A stretch of 64,000 bases of DNA, taken from Plectrocnemia conspersa. Its lineage: Eukaryota > Arthropoda > Insecta > Trichoptera > Polycentropodidae. Each line of letters starts with the position of its first letter. Position 1 is the stretch's first letter. The stretch covers positions 62,001 to 126,000 of the forward strand of contig VTFK01000331.1 of the NCBI GenBank assembly GCA_009617715.1, given 5' to 3'. The notes beneath the pieces were generated by a model. That model saw only the letters and a list, made by a program, of their open reading frames with translations, was not told where the DNA came from and ran no database searches. The translations under genes were made by a program, and so were the position numbers. Shown piece by piece: positions 48,601 through 61,697 of the stretch.

Positions 48601-50979
48601 TTGAAAATAAAAAAAAACTTGAATTAAAATTATTTAATCAAAACAAAAAATGCACACAAGATTTTTACTATTATTATTGACTAATAGCAAAGAAAGATAA
48701 TTTTTTTTTCTATTTATACGGTGCTACTTAAAAAACTGAAAATGATATTTATATAAAAACACTTGCTTCTTATAAAATAATAAATGCTACTTATACAAAT
48801 AAGAATTGCTATTTATAAAAATAGTATTCGCAATTAAAAAAAATCAAAATATCTAACCAAGTATCCTAACAGTTCGAGCCTAACCCATGTTTACCTGAAA
48901 AAAACGATTATAGCGGCCACTTTTAAAAGTCCTAAAATGCATTATATTTTATGCAAAAGATATTTATTTTATTATAAATATATAATGCCTGCATTTTTTA
49001 TTAAAAACGTTTTGCACACTTCTCCGTCGCCCTCCATAGCTCTTTCATCGCTTACCAAATTCCCCCAGAACCAGCAATGCCCACCAAAATTCATCCATCA
49101 CCCATTAGTGGGCGATAATGCCTACTTTGAGAAACAATTGAATAGATTAATGAAAACGGTTATAGAGGCCGCGGCACCAAAATATATAGTCGTAGAGAGC
49201 TAATATTTATCTTTAATCGAGTTTCTCTCTTAACCCTTTATAGTCCAAAGCTTTTTAATAAGTGTTGCCCCAATGCCAAGCCATTTTGATTGAATATATT
49301 TAATTAAATAATTTAATGATAAGCTCGGCTCTTAGGTGTTCTAATATAACAACCTCTCTTGAAGGTTTCTTCGTACAGCGCCTATGTTAAATTGACCCTT
49401 TTTTGATCCCCTACATTTCTATTACTTCAATTAACATTTCATTATGCCGGCAATAAAAATATCATTTTTTGCTCAAAGTGGACATACCATAGCATATAAT
49501 TTAAAATAGCCACAATAAACACATTAGGCTTGGATAGAAAAAAGCTCACAAAAATATAGTAATAGTTTAAATAGCTATAGATATTTTAATGTCTTCGGCC
49601 TAATTGGAATTGAAAGCATTTCTGTTCGCCGTTAAAATTATTGCTATTTCCAAAATGGAAATTTTGATTTTTTCATGGCAAAGTTTAATACTTACGTTAT
49701 TTTAAAATGCAAGACTCTTCTAATGGAGAAATTTTTCTCGGAACCTTAATTCTTTTAAAAATCTTACCATTTTATTCAATAATAATTTTAATTATTTTTT
49801 AAAACAATCAATGTTGATATTTTATTCACTCTTTTATATATGTATATTTACTTATATAAATAATAAATAAATAAATATAGGTGAGGAATAATTTGAATCA
49901 AAATTACATTGTTTTAATCACATAATAGGACACTTAAAACTGTATTAATTCTAGATGCAAGGAGTCGAGATGGCAACGAGGTGGAAACGCCTCCAACAAT
50001 TGCACGGTTCTTTCGCAGCTCGGAGCAAATTGCGAATATTTAGGTACAATCAGTAAAGAAACCCACAACACATTTTTGCTAGACGACTTCAACAAATACA
50101 ACATTAGTACAGCAAATTGCATCTTTCATAGGTTTAACATATTTTATTAATTATTTTATGAATATAGTACGACTTTATAACCCATTTTTAATTCAGTAAT
50201 TGTGAAACGCCACTATCTACAGTCATCATATCCTTAGAAAGTGGATCAAGGACAATAGTACATTCTAATCCATCTTTACCCGAGTTAAAATACGAAGACT
50301 TCAAAAGATCGATTTGAGAAATTATTTATGGATACATTTTGAAGTAAGACTTGCTACTATATGTAACAATTAAATAAACTTTCTTATAATCTATATTTAC
50401 ACATTTATAGGGTAGAAATGTATCACAAGTATTAATGATGATGGAATTCGTCGAACATTGGAATACGAAAAACGGCGATTCAAATCCAATAATGATATCG
50501 TTAGATGTCGAAAAGCCGAAAGCAGAATTAATAGATCTTTTACCATACGCTGATGTAATATTTGTCGGCAAAGACTTTGCTAAGTATCGACAATGTAAAA
50601 ATATGAGCGAAACACTAAAAATCATCGCTAAAGATACTAAAACAGGGTAAACTTTATTGTATATTATATTACGCTAATTTTCTGTAATACTGATGTTGGA
50701 CGGATCTGTATTTATCTTTTCAGAGCAACTATTATATGCGCATGGGGCGATAGGGGCGCAATGGCTAAAGGTCCTGACGGTGTGACAGTTCAGAGTCCAG
50801 CGTTTCCACCGAAGCAAGTGATAGATACTCTTGGCGCTGGAGACACATTCTGCGCTACAGTAATATATAGTCTTTCGAAGGGAAAATCGCTTCAGGAGAG
50901 TATAACTTCAGGTTGCCACATTGCTGGCGCCAAAGTCGGACAGAGGGGTTTTAGTAAAATAGGTAAACTATTTAAGTAA
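45639..50979 (+). CDS. KHK: Ketohexokinase (fructokinase), PfkB family, five exons with one frame break
   Basis: It phosphorylates fructose at C1 using ATP in the cytosol. Exons are 45639-45802, 49955-50131, 50197-50343, 50411-50646 and 50724-50979, all GT-AG. An in-frame TGA sits three codons before ATG 45639. Exon 1 carries [19 protein letters not shown], exon 2 the hallmark [12 protein letters not shown] sugar-binding block, exon 3 [15 protein letters not shown], and exon 5 DTLGAGDTF, the PfkB signature with the catalytic Asp and anion hole. Length would be about 326 residues, slightly longer than vertebrate KHK because of an N-terminal extension. In exon 3 a run of four A at 50303-50306 needs five to keep frame into the well-conserved [11 protein letters not shown] part; as written the frame stops at once. 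Since all else is intact, a one-base assembly error is likelier than a pseudogene. Intron 1 (4.2 kb) hosts a LINE on the opposite strand. Confidence 0.9.
46442..47752 (-). mobile_element. 5'-truncated LINE with intact reverse-transcriptase ORF
   Basis: An uninterrupted 436-codon frame starts exactly at the RPINMLP motif of reverse transcriptase. It continues with [28 protein letters not shown] (first catalytic Asp), [13 protein letters not shown] and FADDT (the two catalytic Asp), then the thumb and a C-terminal region with [12 protein letters not shown]. The endonuclease ORF and N-terminus are missing: an in-frame stop lies about 25 bp upstream, where the element meets host DNA. The 3' side ends in AAATAAATAAATG-type sequence near 46,310-46,340. 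The clade is not certain (CR1/L2-like by motif wording). It lies antisense inside intron 1 of KHK. An open frame of this length suggests a fairly recent insertion. Confidence 0.9.
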
Positions 50980-53002
50980 TATGCACTTGATGAAGAAAGA
51001 AATAATCTGCCATTAATAAGTGCTTAATTTTGTTAATATGAGCAATAATATTGATTTTAATCAACATTCCTAAATGTGCTATTATTAAAATGTATATGAA
51101 ATATAAAAGCAATGTTTGTAAGTAAAAGTAAACATGATTCAGCATATTTTTTGCAATTATAACCTATGTAAAATTATTATACATAGTTTTTTTCATAAAC
51201 ACATCCATTTAAAAATTGAAAATAGTAGAAAAGTAATAATTGTATTAACCACCTAATAGCTTCAACATTCTATGTCTTAATATATGATGTAATCAGCATA
51301 TTACATATCATTTCCATGTACAACTTATTGAAAATATGACAGTAAAAATCTTAAAAGATAAAAGTTAAATTTTATTTTTAATAATTTGAATTTTACTATT
51401 ATAGTTTACTTTAAAATTGCTTAATAACATAATTTAATTTATATTTAAAGATATGTTACTAAATATTTCACCATATATTATCATATTTTCTAATTCTTGT
51501 GAAATCACTATAACTTTATTATTGACGTATAATTGCGTCATCGGTTCTTAACAATGATTTGTCAAATAACTCATTTTTAAGCTTGTGAAGTGTTAAACGA
51601 TTCACACAAAATATTTACTTCATGGTTGTTAAAGTATATAATACTATTATTATAATTAGTATTAAAATTCAAATCTTAAAAAGGTATTTTTATAGCTTTG
51701 CTTTTAATCAGATATAAAAAAATACTATAATATATTAAGTTTGCAATGAAAGGAATGAATCTATGAATTTATATATTTTTAACATATTACACAATGAATA
51801 ATCATTGTCTTCCTATTTTGTTTATATTTAACTCATTATTAAGAATTATATTTTAAATGAAATTGTAAGATGTTAAAACGCCATTATAAAAAAATATAAT
51901 TTTCAGATATTATTCTGTAATCTATATAATGTATAATTGAAATTCTCATTAATTTGAAACACTATTTTATTTAATATCAATCAGTTATGTGTAAATAATG
52001 CAAAAAACATAAATTAACCTTAATTTGTGTTATTATTGAGCTTGAGTAGTTAAACTACTCAATCTGTATTACTAGGTTAAATAAAAATATATAAAAAAAA
52101 TCTTTGTGTTAAGAGGCGTTTTTACATCTAACCCCCTCGATTGTGATGTTTAAAATCAATATCAAACATGTCTTATTTATTTACTTTAAAGTAATGTAAT
52201 AAACATTGAGAATCATTGTGTTTTTATAAATATTGTTATCGTTGATTAAATATCTGAGAAAAAACTAACTTAATTGATCAAATCAATCGAGATAACACCC
52301 AGTGGTTTCATAGAAATGAACAAATACTGGGCTTTAATTGTGTGTATTTGAATTAATGTACGATTTTAAAATTCTTTTCATAATAAAGAAACCGTATAAA
52401 GGATTTTTAAAAACTTTTATTGATTCTAAATGTCGCGTTTATACTATATTTAAAAAATGTATGCACTAAGATCGCATAATCTGATTATGATTGATCTCAT
52501 TATGAAATAAATTATTTATATTATGCATATTGTTTATCAAAAATAATATTGTTGTGTTTCCAAAGATTATCATTTGAAAATATAATATTTTGTTCTAAAA
52601 TTACTCTATATAATATGATACATTTAACGATGAAGAACAATAATAATAAAAGAGCTTAAATAAAAACACTGTTATTTTAATTACAATATTTATATTATAA
52701 TCATTGTACTATAATTATTTTATTGAAAATAAATACGCTTATGCTTACGTTATAATTACTGTTTTAATAAAATATATTTTTATCACATCATAAATTGCAT
52801 AGATAGATTAAGGGGGGGGAGGGGTAAAAATTTTCATGTGTAAAATGAAAATAAATTCCCTATCAGTCTTTGAAGAGAGTAAATTGAATTCGTTAAAAAA
52901 TTGGTTATGACACACACTGACACAAAAATCACAATTCAATCACGAGCAATAAATAATAATTGTATACACAGAACATCAATTTGATTGACACATGTGTAAC
53001 GA
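50980..53002. other. 3' flanks of the convergent KHK and SDR genes
   Basis: This is 2 kb of AT-rich DNA between the KHK stop and the stop of the minus-strand SDR gene. Several AATAAA/TTTATT words occur on both strands. No gene or repeat is recognised apart from a short G-run at 52,811-52,824. Confidence 0.5.
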
Positions 53003-56000
53003 TTACGCAAAGTCCACGCCAGTGTCGAGCATGTCTCGAATCATCACGGTCGCATCTCGTGGCAGTATTCTTAATAAGTGTCCCAAAAATATGAAATGCT
53101 TCGGAATGGACACTTCGATGTAGTTGCGTCGTACAGCTTCTATGATAGCTTTGGCCGCGTAAGATGCTGTAGTAGTTCCGAAGAAGCTCGGTATTCTTTA
53201 AAGTTAATCATATATTTTAATGAAAATATTATATAAATATTAATATTATCAAATGTATACCTTAATCTAATATCTTTAGCTGTGTCTGCGTTTAGAATGA
53301 ACGGATAGATGTGTACTATCGTGACGTGCACGTTGCATATCTTACTAATGCGCAGCTCTTCTAACACGGTTTCAGCTAGTCCTTGTACTGCAAATTGAGC
53401 AACTCCCAAAGGTAGTAGTCCTCTTTGTGTGTTCAGACCGGCCACAGATGTTAACACAACAATGTGGCCGTGATTTCTCTTCTTCATCATCGGTAAAAAT
53501 GCATCTAATAACTAAAACAAATATTTTTAAATATAGATCAGATTTAGGATTAGACTTCAAATACATACATTTAATTTATAAACAAATTTAATATATCTTT
53601 AAACTTTAACCCTTTGATTGCCAAGCCGTTTGAGTATGTCATCTAAATATAGGTGTATTTTATTACACAATAAAAAAATATATGTTGGAAAAGATGTCAT
53701 TGGCCTAAAAAAATATATCATATTCTTTCTTCAATGATAACGTTAAATCCAGCAATTCTCACTAAAGTAGCAAAATACGATAAAACTGATATTGGCAACC
53801 AACAAGTTAAAAAAAAAAAAAAATACTAGTTAATAAAATATTGAATTAATTATTCTTAAAAAAGAAATTAAGCAATATTGGCATAATTTCTTATCAATTA
53901 ATGCAATGTTAGATAATTTTATAATCCAATATTGTTTCTGTTTTCAATTTGATGGAAAATTTGGTTACTACCTGGCTAAGTAGAGACCACTTATTACAAA
54001 TATGTATTGACCATCAGAAAGCACTTTTCCCATTAACACGTTAAAAACGCAATAAAAAAATATGCTTTCAGTCTTTACAACTCCCCAAATGCGTCAACAA
54101 ATGTATAACAATGACAGTTGCCAACAGTGGCGGTGAAATATGTCTCATTAGCGTTGCCAAATCTCCACATGTTCAAACCACAACGGTTCTAATAAAAAAT
54201 ACAGAGAAAATGTATACATCTAGAGCAATTACCAGGAAGAACAAACACCACTGCATCGAAAAAGCTGATGTTCCACAAGACAGTAATGGGACTAACCCTG
54301 TATTAAATATACTCTCTGGAATGATATTTATAACGCAAGTGAAAAAAATATATCAAAAGTAGACAACTTACTAACGACTAATTGGTGATTAGGAAACAAA
54401 CTATTACTGTACAAAATTATTTCTTAGCCAATATAAACATCTGAAATTGTAATAGAGAATATAGTCAAAAATAATATCGAAATAAACTAAAAACTCATAA
54501 AATACCATTTTATGTTCCAAAGTTTTGTGGCAAAAGAGTCACTTCACCGATATCTTAACGTTTATTTTTATTCTCAACCCATTGATAGGCTGGTAAATCG
54601 TCCTGAAGAAGTGACGCATATTCATCTGAAACCTGAACGGTCGGTATACTAACCTCAATATGTATCATTAAACAGATAGTCAACGATTTTTTTAAACTGT
54701 CTCACAGTAGTACATTTAACATACTTTTTTTGAATTATTTTTTTCAAGAATTGGTAGTATCGAAAAATAACAATGGCATTCTATTTGGCGGCGCAGTAAA
54801 ATAATTAGGATTTTATCTCATAAACCGTTTAATTAAAAAATATGAAAAAAAATTAGTCAGCCGCCTTCATGACCTATTTTTAAATTTTTAGGAGGTGCGT
54901 AGATTTAATATTGTGGAGATATTAGATAGGTTTATGATTATTTCTTTCCTTGTCATTCTTTCGATGATTTTTCTCATTGTAATTGATATAAGCGGTTAAT
55001 CTAAACATTTTATATATTCACAATCACAATATATGTTGAAATAACTTAAAAATGTAAAAAATCATTAGTATGCCGCAACTCTATTGAACCATATAATCAA
55101 TTTTCTTATAACAGTTTGCAACTATTGCTCAACTATCAGATACTGATATGGCGTAATACATAACCCTTGCACTAAGATAGCTAAAATATTCATGACATTT
55201 ATCTATCAAAATGGTACACTTTCATTATGACAGTTATTCGTGATAAAGATATTTGTCAATTGGTTTTATTTAGGTGTAGATGTCTATGGTTCAAAGTTCA
55301 AATCGTAAACATTAATAAATGTATGTATGTATATTGAACTTCAAATTACAAGTTTTATGATAAATATTTTTATCAAACAATTGGCATTGTTGAGCCAGAT
55401 GTTGAATTAATTCGTCGATAACGAGATTAAAACTCACCCAAAATTGTGACGTTATAGTCAGATCCAAAGTCTTATGTATGTCGCTCGGCGGCTCGGTGAG
55501 CAAAGACCTCGGACTCGGAATACTGCAACAGTGGAACAACATGGTAATATCGCCGAGGTCATTCTTCACGTCAATGGCCAGCTTCAGCACGTCATTACGA
55601 TTCGTAACGTCGCAAGTGTAACTCCACACTCGCTTAAGCTCCAAATGAGACAACTGCTGCGCCTCGTAAGCTGTCGCCTCGTTAGATTTCTTGTTGATAT
55701 CGACGCATATCACGATGGCTCCCAAAGCCGTCATTTGTTTCACTATATCTTTACCGACTCCTCTCCCGGAACCGACGACCTATATAATTAATCGTAGTTA
55801 AAATTTACAAAAAAATACAATGAGAGTTATTATTCAATAATTACCATGACGACTTCATCTCTGACCGATTTCAAAGGCGGTGGCCATACGACGCTCAACA
55901 AGGCGTTAATAATTGAAATAAACGAAAACACAAGCAGCCATATGACATCCCATGTTAAAATTATCGATGAATATATTTGTAATAAGATTCGCATCGGATA

Positions 56001-56272
56001 AAACCATTTGAGGCTTCTAGGTATGATGTTCAACCAATGGTCGTCCTGAACTGGTTCGCGATGATTCTGAAAACAACAATCAATTTTTTCAACATGTTTT
56101 TTAAATAGTTAGGAATTCGCACAGTACAATTATCAAAAGTGAAAGTGAATCATTATTGTCACATGTCAAACCAACTTTGAACAAATTTGCTTTAAAATTA
56201 TGCTAGCGTATATTATAATTGATTTATAAGGCATTTGCGGTGAGTTTTAATTACCATAGTGTGTGCGCTCAT
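53003..56272 (-). CDS. RDH10/SDR16C-like short-chain dehydrogenase, catalytic motif lost
   Basis: Five exons are 56272-56255, 56066-55845, 55779-55438, 53511-53261 and 53195-53003. All have GT-AG borders and matching phases, giving 341 residues. The N-terminus is hydrophobic (about residues 22-62), a membrane anchor as in RDH10-type enzymes of lipid droplets and ER. The dinucleotide loop is VGSGRGVG (82-89) instead of TGxxxGIG, and CDVTN for cofactor contact is kept. The NNAG motif is replaced by HCCS. The active site keeps Ser216, but Tyr of YxxxK is Leu229 and Lys is Gln233 (sequence LPLGVAQF). NHGHIV and the C-terminal region are normal for the family. With a complete open frame and perfect splice sites it looks like a maintained pseudoenzyme. 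Intron 3 is about 1.9 kb. Confidence 0.85.
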
Positions 56273-57633
56273 TTAAACAATGCAATACAAAATACACAAG
56301 AAGGAGGCGCAACCGACAGCCGCAGACTGACAAAGAAACTGACGTTACAAGATAAGACACGCGGGGTCGATGGCTGACAGTTTTAAATTTAGCGCGTAAA
56401 TTGTTAAGGCCTCCGCATACCGTTGCTAAAATAGTGTAGAGTATATCTATCGTACACTTTCGATAAATCAAATGTGCAAAATTGAAAAAAATGCATTCAA
56501 AAATAAAAAATTATAAATAATCAAATTAAACATATGCTCATTTTTAGATACTGTTTTTTCGAATACTGTAAATTTTTCCTTCTAATTAATCAATAAAAAA
56601 TACATCTTGGCTGGTCTGGTTTAGTTTTTTAGTGTCCGATGCGACAGTATTTTTATTTATTTATTATATAATGAAATTTTAATAAAAATCCATAAAATTG
56701 TATTAATTAATATTGGCACAACATTTCTTAAGTCACCAAACATTTTACAATTAATATCATTGTTTTAGCATGTATAAAAATGGCACAAAGTCGGAAAGTT
56801 CCAATTTATTATTATTTTTGCTGCAAATTTATTGAATATGTACATAGTATTTCGACCAACTTATAATAAATTTAAATTTCACGAAAAAACTTTAGCCGCT
56901 TTAAATCAATGATGTTATGAACGGAAAACATTTGACAGAGTGGTTTTGTAAATCGATCTATTATTACTTTATAAACAATGTCATGATAATTCATTATAAT
57001 GGAGAAAGCGTGAGACTTTCCAGGCATACTAAATAAATAGAAAATGAAATAAAGTTTTTTAAAAAATAAAACAACCTTCTTATAATCTACTTTTAGAATA
57101 TTCTGCTTTAAATTACTGAAAATAAATATTATTTTTTTTTCCTCTACGTTGACACAAAATATTTTATTGACAGTGTTTTAACCACTTTTTTGATTACATA
57201 TTAGTTCAGAAATAAAATATTTTAAAACATAATAAGAAGTCAAATATGATTATCAGTATTTTAAATTTTCAACTAATAATAAATTTAAATTGGTAACTTT
57301 TTACGCGACAAGATGATTTTGAAAATAAATTTACGTGTAACTTTAACGAAAATTACGGTTAAAACAATGTTTTAAAATATGGTCTGGCCACTCCTCTCCT
57401 TATTAACTAGTAATGTTTTAAAACTGAAAATTCGTAGAAAAAACGTTTAAAATATTATCGTATTCTATATAAATCTACCTTTTATTAAAAACATTATCCT
57501 ATTTCAATTTAAAATAATGACGGACCTAATTATGCTCGAATATTATTGCTCTATGCTCATATTGCATTGTCATTTGACAGCTCAGCTCGCAGGCTGTCAA
57601 AAATAGTTGTGTTATTCAAAATAATATTTAAAA

Positions 57634-58296
57634 ATGTATTCGGGTGATCCTGATTTGGAATCAAAAGTAAAGAAAGGTTATTATTAGTCATTTTGTAATA
57701 ATGTCTACTTTTTTCTTTCAAATATTATTGTTGTGTGATATAAATTTCAGCCACCGAACGCGTCTCTGAAAACATGCACATTGTTGCTAACGAACCATCG
57801 TTAGCATTTTATAGATTGCAAGAACATGTCAGAAAAGCCCTACCACCCATGGTTGAACGGCGCGTTGACGTTACAAAACTCCACAATGAACTCCAAGGGA
57901 GATGTTATGATGTTGAATATGCTGTCAGGTAAGTTAATATTTTTTTGCGTCAATCGTTAATTTAATTCACCATACACTATTTAATATTGTAGCGCTGTTA
58001 AATCAATGGACGGAGCTCAAAAAAGCTTGATCAACATTCAAGAAATGTTGAAAAACGCTATATTTTTAAAACAACAGTTAAAGTACGAAGAGGCCAGAAA
58101 GAACAAACGCGATTCTAACTCAGTGTATAAAAGATTTTCGGCTCACATAACATTAGATCTACCAGATCTGTCTGAATTATCTGGAGTAGTCCGCGAGACG
58201 ACTTCCAGGGTTGAAAATATGATGGCGAACGCTAGAAATTCTTCAACGCAGAATCCAACTTCTGAGCTGCAAAGATCCCATACAACTTTACATTAA
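57634..58296 (+). CDS. BORCS8: BORC complex subunit 8
   Basis: Three exons are 57634-57676, 57751-57928 and 57993-58296, with GT-AG introns of 74 and 64 bp, giving 174 residues. The core ENMHIVANEPSLAFYRLQEH, with VRKALP shortly after, and CYDVEYAVSAVKSM match the BORCS8 (MEF2BNB) family. This is a small helical subunit of BORC, which sits on lysosomes and recruits ARL8 and kinesin to move them outward. The middle is largely helical (QKSLINIQEMLKNAIFLKQQ). The C-terminal tail (about residues 115-174, Ser/Thr-rich) is longer than in mammals, where the protein is about 120 residues. The start is the only Met before the conserved block. It is transcribed away from the SDR gene, 1.4 kb apart. Confidence 0.9.
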
Positions 58297-58889
58297 ATTT
58301 TTATTTCGATGTTAAATTATTTTATTTCATATTTCTAATTTTAATTTTGGCTGTGAACACAAATTGAAATGTGGCATATTAAGAGTAACACTTATCTAAT
58401 ATTATATCATAGGATTGGTTTTTGTTTACTTAGCTGAACTGATTGGATAGTGTAAATCCTTATTTTTTTATGTACATATTATTTAAACACACATTGGCCA
58501 AAAATATACTTACTGTATGTTTTCTGCTGTTACTTTTTATGCAATGAATTAAGTTTCAATATACCTTAGATAGCTGTAAATGAGTTATATAGCTTATTAT
58601 ATGTTATGAAAGTAAAATTAATCTCAAATGTATTCTAATTTTTGTAATAATTATTTTATTTATTTTTACTTTGAATATAAATAATTTTTAAAATAGAAAT
58701 TTATTATTTACTGAAGCTCGTCCAAGGACTATACCATATTTATATATAATTAAAGACTTTTAAAAACAAAAAATGTGGGTGTAGGTCTTTTTTAATGGAT
58801 TTTTAGTAAAAGTTATATAATAGTGTATCAAAGTAGGAATCATAAAAACATACTCATTTATCAATATTGTTGAAATATTTACTCTATAC

Positions 58890-61507
58890 CAGCGGTTTCC
58901 AACCTGGGAGGCGCGCCTCCCAGGGGAGGCGCGGACTATTGCCAGGGGAGGCGCCAACATTTTTTAATGAATTATTTTTTATACCATAATATCTACAAAT
59001 GAATAAAACTTGATATATTAACGTAACAGTGAAAATTCAGTGCATGAATGTTAATTTTTTTACATTTACATATATTTAATTCCTATTAAAAAAATTATCT
59101 GGAGCGGAGAAATTTAAAAATGGCGCGTTTGCAAACGCTCTGTTTCGGTAATACACAAAACGACCGCTAGTTGCATAAAACAATAACCTCAAATTTAAAT
59201 GTCACTCGTGTCAACTGAAGCGTGTCGGCAGGGCGTGATATTGTTTTTTTTAATTGTTTCTGACGTGATTTCTTCTTGAAAATAATCGTTAGTATATTTT
59301 AAACTTCATTTTTTTTTATTTTAACTATCATTGATTTTAATTTATATCAATAAAATATTTTTTAGACGAATGGATAAATTTTTGAGTGGTTACAAGAGAA
59401 AAGTCAACAATAATGAAGATACTGATGCTGATACTAGTGGGAATAAAATCAAAAAAAAAGTACAAGGAAGTAAAGCTCCCAAGAAAAAGACAATACAGTT
59501 CATCCCTATTTATCATTAGGATTCACTAGTGTCATTATAGATGGCTTGGAAAACCAATGTTTTTGTTGTGTTCGAAAGTTTTGGCTTCAGATAGTATGAG
59601 ACCAGTCAAATTAAAACGGCACCATGAAACTCTACATTCTGAATACGTTGATAAGTCCATAGAATATTTTGAAAGAAAATTGGATGAGCTTTTAATAATC
59701 AAAATCAAACGTTCAAAAAAATATTCTTTCTGTATCACCAAATGCATTATTGGCTTCGTACCATGTCTCTTACCGAATCGCAAAATGTAAGAAACCACAT
59801 ACAATAGGAGAAACTCTAATTTTACCAGCAGCTATTGATATGGTTCGAATAATGTTCGGCGAATCATATGCAAAACAGTTGCAACAAATTCCGCTTGCTG
59901 ATAATACAGTCGGAAGAAGAATCAATGATATATCTGAAGATATTTGCGATCAATTAGTTTCTCGGCTGCGTACTTCGAAATTCGCCATACAAGTAGATGA
60001 GGCAACTGATATAGCTAAAGATGCCCATTTAATTGCATATGTTCGATATGTTGTGGAAAATAATATATTAGAAGATATATTATTTTGCAAACCCATTCCT
60101 GGAAAGACCACATCCATTGAAATTTTAATATAATGGACAGTTTTTTTTAAAGAAAACGACATAACGTGGAGTAATTGTATTGGACTGTGTACTGACGGAG
60201 CTCACTCAATGTCCGGACACAAAGCAGGTCTTCAAGCATTAGTTAAAAAGAAAGCACCACATGCTATCTGGACGCACTGTATGCTTCACAGAGCAGCTCT
60301 AGTATCAAAAAATATGAGCGAGGAACTTAACAACATTTTACAAAAAAATTATAAAATTATAAACTACATTAAGAACAGTCCTTTGAGATCTAGGCTGTTT
60401 GCAAAGTTGTGTGTAGATATGGAAGCTAATTATACCTCACTTCTGTATTATTGTGAAGTTCACTGGCTATCTCGTGCAAAAGCGATTCAAAGGGTATTTG
60501 AACTCAAAGAAGAAATAACAGCCTTTCTCGAAGAAAATCACCACGAAGAGGCACATTTGTGGACGAACGATAATTTCCTTGTTAAACTTGCCTATTTAGT
60601 TGAAATTTTTGGAAAATTGAGCAGATTGAATAAATCAATGCAGGGATCACAAATGCATCCACTTGTTCAAAAAGACAAAGTAAAAGCTTTCATAAAAAAA
60701 AGTTGAAGTTATGGAAGTCAAATTTACAAAAGAATGAGTTGGACATGTTTTCACTGTCAAAAGATTTCTGGGCCACAGCCAATATTGAAACAAGCAAGAA
60801 TCTTTTTATTGAACACTTGGATGGTCTAGTGCTGCATTTTTCAAATTATTTTAAAGACCTTGATTTCTCAAAGTTTTTGTGAGTACAGAATCCATTTATC
60901 GACGATGAAAACGACAAATTTGAGCTGACAACCATTGAAAAGGAAAAACTTATAGAATTATCATGCGATAGCCTACTAAAACAAAAGTTTCAAAATGAAA
61001 CCTTAATTCAATTTTGGATGAATCTTAAAGGAGAGTATGAATCTTTGTATTGCAAAGCAATGCAAGTGCTTCTACCGTTTGTAACGTCGTATTTATGCGA
61101 AACGTGCTTTTCGGCACTGGCTGCAATGAAAACTAAATATCGCAACAGGTTAGTAGTCGAAAAAGAGATACAAGTGGCACTCTCCACATTGCCCCCAAGA
61201 TTTGATAAGCTTTGTGCTAATAAACAACAACAACCTTCGCATTACATTTTTATGCGATAGATGTAGTTGGTTTAATTGTTTAAAAAAACTTATATATAAA
61301 AATAAATATACACGTATGTGTATGTTATAACTAAACCTTGTTATTATTCTGTTAATTGTGGTTTTCAGTTTATTTTTGTAATAAAGTTTTTATTATTTAA
61401 AACGTGTCTATATTATTTAATCTATTAAAAAAATAAAAGGTAAGGGAGGCGCGGAAAAAAAATTTTTTTTTGGGGAGGCGTAGTAACAAAAAGGTTGGAA
61501 ACCGCTG
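58890..61507 (+). mobile_element. Complete hAT element with perfect 8-bp target duplication
   Basis: Ends CAGCGGTTTCCAACCT and AGGTTGGAAACCGCTG are perfect 16-bp inverted repeats, followed inward by GGGAGGCGCG-type subterminal repeats on both sides. The duplicated target ctctatac lies at 58882-58889 and 61508-61515 with no mismatch. Total length is 2,618 bp. It encodes a ZBED/FAM200-like hAT transposase that is broken (59370-61260). The undamaged ends suggest recent movement, possibly supplied with transposase from another copy. Confidence 0.95.
59370..61260 (+). pseudogene. hAT transposase (ZBED-like), frameshifted
   Basis: The frame begins MDKFLSGYKRK, has a BED-like zinc finger region (C..C near VCSKVL, His pair in LKRHHETLH), then KPHTIGETLILPA, the QVDEATDIA block with the first catalytic Asp, CTDGAHSMSGHKAGLQ with the second, THCMLHRAAL, and near the end the dimerisation segment CETCFSALAAMKTKYRNRL. 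Frame breaks are visible near 59,500, 59,550, 59,722, 60,130 (one extra T in a T-run) and 60,700 (A-run). A TGA at 60,880 stands where Trp is expected (before VQNPF). The gene cannot make transposase as written. Some homopolymer breaks may be sequencing errors, but the stop and the earlier shifts suggest real decay. Confidence 0.85.
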
Positions 61508-61697
61508 CTCTATACTTAAAAAAAATTAATTCACCTACATTTTTTTTAGAAAATGAATCTTTTTATTACCTACTATTGTGCAAGGACATAATATAGTTTC
61601 ATACGTGCCGGATGGATTCGTGTAGTGGGGGTGGTGTTGTATGGGCTAGTACTGACCATTTCAGACGTGCCGGACGAATCCATCCGGCGCCAGCCTG

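Noticed and set aside
48937..49203. 88-codon ORF in KHK intron 1 ending in APKYIVVES
   Set aside because: Mixed-composition C-terminal half, but no recognisable family, and no splice sites linking it to KHK exons, which join perfectly without it.
49234..53630. TTAACCCTTT words at about 49,234 and 53,608, like piggyBac ends
   Set aside because: No matching inverted end with TTAA was found for either.
54111..54362. 83-codon plus-strand ORF inside SDR intron 3
   Set aside because: No recognisable domain and no transcription signals; it may be an old transposon piece.
55474..55791. 105-codon plus-strand ORF
   Set aside because: It is antisense to SDR exon 3, whose frame has conserved motifs and matching splice phases.
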